A DNA stretch of 64,000 nucleotides, taken from Streptosporangiaceae bacterium. GTDB lineage: Bacteria > Actinomycetota > Actinomycetes > Streptosporangiales > Streptosporangiaceae. A model generated the notes under the pieces. The model did not search any database and had not been told where the DNA came from. It was given only the letters and a program-made list of their open reading frames with translations. Every line of letters starts with the position of its first letter. Position 1 is the first letter of the stretch. Both the position numbers and the translations under genes were made by a program. Positions 62,213 through 64,000 of the stretch are shown in pieces. The stretch covers positions 23,000 to 86,999 of the forward strand of contig JAICYD010000011.1 in the NCBI GenBank assembly GCA_025934375.1, given 5' to 3'.

Positions 62213-63691
62213 TTACCAGCGGCCCGCAAGCTCGGGGACGAACAGCGCCGCGTTGATCGTGCCGACGCCGGATGCCAGGTCGTAGCCCCGCTTGGCCGAG
62301 TAACCGCGGACGGTGAAGTTCTGCGCCGGGTCGCCCTGCGCGAACGCGACCGTGTTGTTGCCCGAGGTCACGTCGACCAGGCCCGGGGCGTGCCGCGCCA
62401 GCAGCGCGTACAGCCGCGGGTTGATCAGGCCGAGGTTGTGGTGCGCGACCTGAGCGGCCAGCGCCACGATGCCGGAGAACAGCGGGGAGGACTCCGAGGT
62501 GCCGCAGACGAGGTGCCAGCCGGTCGCGCCGCCGGGGAAGCTGTAGTAGACGGTGACCGCGCCGTCGCAGGCGCCGCTCATGGAGATGTCCGGCACCGCG
62601 CGTGGCAAGGCGTGCGCCCCGTGCTTGCCGATCGCCGACGCGACGGTGTGCGCGACGCCTGCCTGGTAACCGGGCAGCGTGAAGAACTCCGACACGCCGC
62701 CGCCGGTCGAGAACGGGTTCGGGCCGTCGGTGCCGGTGAAGGCCTGCTGCAGCGGCACGTCGAAGGTGTCGTTCCAGGCGGCCTGCGAGTACTTGCCGGT
62801 GGCGGCGTTCTGCCTGATCTGGGTGCCGCCGACCGCGGTGACCAGCGGGTCAGTGCCGGGCCAGGCGGTGACCGGCGTGGTATAGAAGTCGCTGCCGTTC
62901 GCCATGGCGTTCGTCGCACCGTCGTCACCGGTCGAGGCCAAGACAGTGACGCCCTTACGGGCCGCGTCAATGTAGGCGGCGCGCAGCGGGGCGAGCTGCC
63001 TGAAGCTGGTGAATGTCTCCTCGGTCGCGCCGAAGGACTGGGTGATGACGGTGACCTTGCCCTTGATCCCGAATCGCTCCGGGTGGTCAAGGACGGCCAG
63101 CTCCGACTTGACGATGTTCGGGAAGCCGGTGACGCCCTCGGTCTCGGCGTCCGGCGTCTCGACCAGCACGATGTTGGCGCCCGGGGCGATCGTGTGTGCG
63201 TACTCGACGTCCAGGGTGGTCTCGCCCGCCCAGCCGGTCATGTCGCCGTTGTTCGGGTCCCAGGTCGGGATCGGTCCGGCCGGCGTGATCACCTTGAACG
63301 ACGGCGGGTCCGGGTAGCCGAATTGCGTGTCGAAGACGTGCAGGTCGTTCTTGATGGTGGGGGAGCCGAACGAGTCGACGATCACGATCGTCGAGCCCTT
63401 GCCGGTGATGCCCTTCTTGAACAGGGGCGCCTCGTTGTAGGCGGCGCGGACCTGGCCCGGTCCCCAGCACGAGATGTGCAGGTTCGTCTCGCACAGCGCG
63501 GTCGTCCAGGGCGTGCTCAGCGCCTTGCCCTGCGCCAGGACCTTGACGCCGGGCTTCACGTGGATCACGGGCGTGGCCGGCTTGGCGGCCGCGGTGGTCG
63601 CCGCAGGCGCCGCGGTGGCCATCGCCGCGACGATGGCCGCGGATAGCGCGCCCGCCCCGGCGGTCAGCGCGATGGTTCTTGCCTTGCGCAT
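62213..63691 (-). CDS. Secreted S53-family (sedolisin) serine-carboxyl peptidase
   Basis: Protein of 492 residues. Signal peptide (RTIALTAGAGALSAAIVAAMATAAPA), short propeptide-like segment, then the sedolisin domain. Catalytic Glu and Asp are in WAGETTLDVEYAHTIAPGA, the oxyanion Asp region in VLASTGDDGATN and the nucleophile Ser in VCGTSESSPLFSG. The C-terminal DLASGVGTINA fits the calcium loop. The propeptide is much shorter than the 180 or so residues of kumamolisin-type enzymes. ATG 63691 has GGGGAG upstream. Confidence 0.93.
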   Translation of the reverse strand: MRKARTIALTAGAGALSAAIVAAMATAAPAATTAAAKPATPVIHVKPGVKVLAQGKALSTPWTTALCETNLHISCWGPGQVRAAYNEAPLFKKGITGKGSTIVIVDSFGSPTIKNDLHVFDTQFGYPDPPSFKVITPAGPIPTWDPNNGDMTGWAGETTLDVEYAHTIAPGANIVLVETPDAETEGVTGFPNIVKSELAVLDHPERFGIKGKVTVITQSFGATEETFTSFRQLAPLRAAYIDAARKGVTVLASTGDDGATNAMANGSDFYTTPVTAWPGTDPLVTAVGGTQIRQNAATGKYSQAAWNDTFDVPLQQAFTGTDGPNPFSTGGGVSEFFTLPGYQAGVAHTVASAIGKHGAHALPRAVPDISMSGACDGAVTVYYSFPGGATGWHLVCGTSESSPLFSGIVALAAQVAHHNLGLINPRLYALLARHAPGLVDVTSGNNTVAFAQGDPAQNFTVRGYSAKRGYDLASGVGTINAALFVPELAGRW

Positions 63692-63963
63692 TGAATGAAT
63701 CTCCCCTACTGCATGAAGAATGCGGCCTGCCGGTCGCAGAGGTCATGATGGCACCGCCTGCAGGCATTCTTAAGGATTCCCGGCAAGTTCTCAGCAAAAA
63801 TCACGTCGGGTATCGCCGCTCACCGCAACGCGTCAATGCGGTGATCACACACTGCCATGTATTACAGTTGCCGTTTCCCGGCATGTGACTGCGCTGCAGC
63901 TCAGCGTGGCGAATGATTCCCGAGTGGGGTTACATATCGTCACCTCCTTTCGGTCGGCCGGGT
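63692..63963. other. Intergenic region with a perfect ribosome site followed by start-stop
   Basis: On the minus strand AAAGGAGGTGA (63950-63940) is a full anti-SD match, followed five nucleotides later by ATG-TAA (63935-63930), a one-codon frame. The same site also reads from GTG 63943 as a Cys-containing peptide of about 32 residues, but with no spacer. The rest is a promoter-like AT-richer stretch before the peptidase. Confidence 0.45.
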
Positions 63964-64000
63964 TCAGGCGGCCATGGCGGCGAGGCGTGTGCTGTAGTGG
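63964..64000 (-). CDS. 3' end of a gene entering from the right edge
   Basis: Twelve codons ending HYSTRLAAMAA and a TGA at 63966-63964 are open to the edge. Composition is typical coding GC-rich. Too short to identify; the downstream ribosome site suggests it heads the peptidase region's transcript. Confidence 0.35.
   Translation of the reverse strand, partial: HYSTRLAAMAA

Overview
The window is about 72% GC, with short intergenic gaps, strong G/C third-position bias, many GTG/TTG starts and several leaderless-looking promoters. With the F420-type Ddn reductase, NDMA-type alcohol dehydrogenase, SpoU methylase and secreted repeat proteins, this points to a chromosomal segment of an actinomycete (Actinomycetota, probably Streptosporangiales-like or a related soil lineage). 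I see no rRNA, tRNA, CRISPR array, insertion sequence or phage.

Layout. 1-3065: an aromatic-ring module (extradiol-type VOC dioxygenase, FAD monooxygenase, divergent LysR regulator with a T-N11-A dyad). 3091-8551: membrane and stress genes (two CPBP proteases, an Rv1069c-like hydrolase, an HtrA protease, an HdeD-like protein, a DUF1269 gene remnant). 8693-13760: sugar and stress metabolism (trehalose-6-phosphate synthase, NTF2-like protein, aldo/keto reductase, class I aldolase, methyltransferase). 13738-18015: a large LuxR/ATPase regulator and a SpoU methylase. 18162-21696: a tandem pair of single-pass membrane proteins with different repetitive cytoplasmic tails and related discoidin-like outer domains. 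21680-29008: pRiA4b-like protein, purC, an AbiEii-type gene pair and a 1,356-residue secreted repeat protein.

28996-39995 is the most coherent catabolic locus: a four-gene leftward operon (FAD amine oxidoreductase, choline-kinase-like protein, APC permease, FAD oxidoreductase fused to GcvT), an EamA exporter, and a rightward LigM/GcvT-like demethylase. The likely theme is uptake and folate-linked demethylation of a methylated amine or ether. Two short tandem repeats (18 bp in frame, 17 bp intergenic) sit in this operon.

40093-52784 holds mixed accessory genes: a QYGQ-repeat DUF805 protein, an isolated Xre-type domain, a NERD nuclease, Ddn reductase, alcohol dehydrogenase, MscS channel, a DprA/ComF-like pair followed by a class III aminotransferase, methyltransferase, hydrolase and a RibD-like reductase. 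52798-58299 is a patchwork: a duplicated 54-bp element, a YrhB/Imm35-like protein, a deleted and frameshifted sigma-factor/CU044_5270 locus, a Uma2 protein, and a free-standing EF-Tu domain III. 58684-64000 has a DUF6886-like protein, membrane protein, hydrolase, ankyrin protein and a secreted S53 peptidase.

All calls come from reading the sequence and from family knowledge. No database search was possible.
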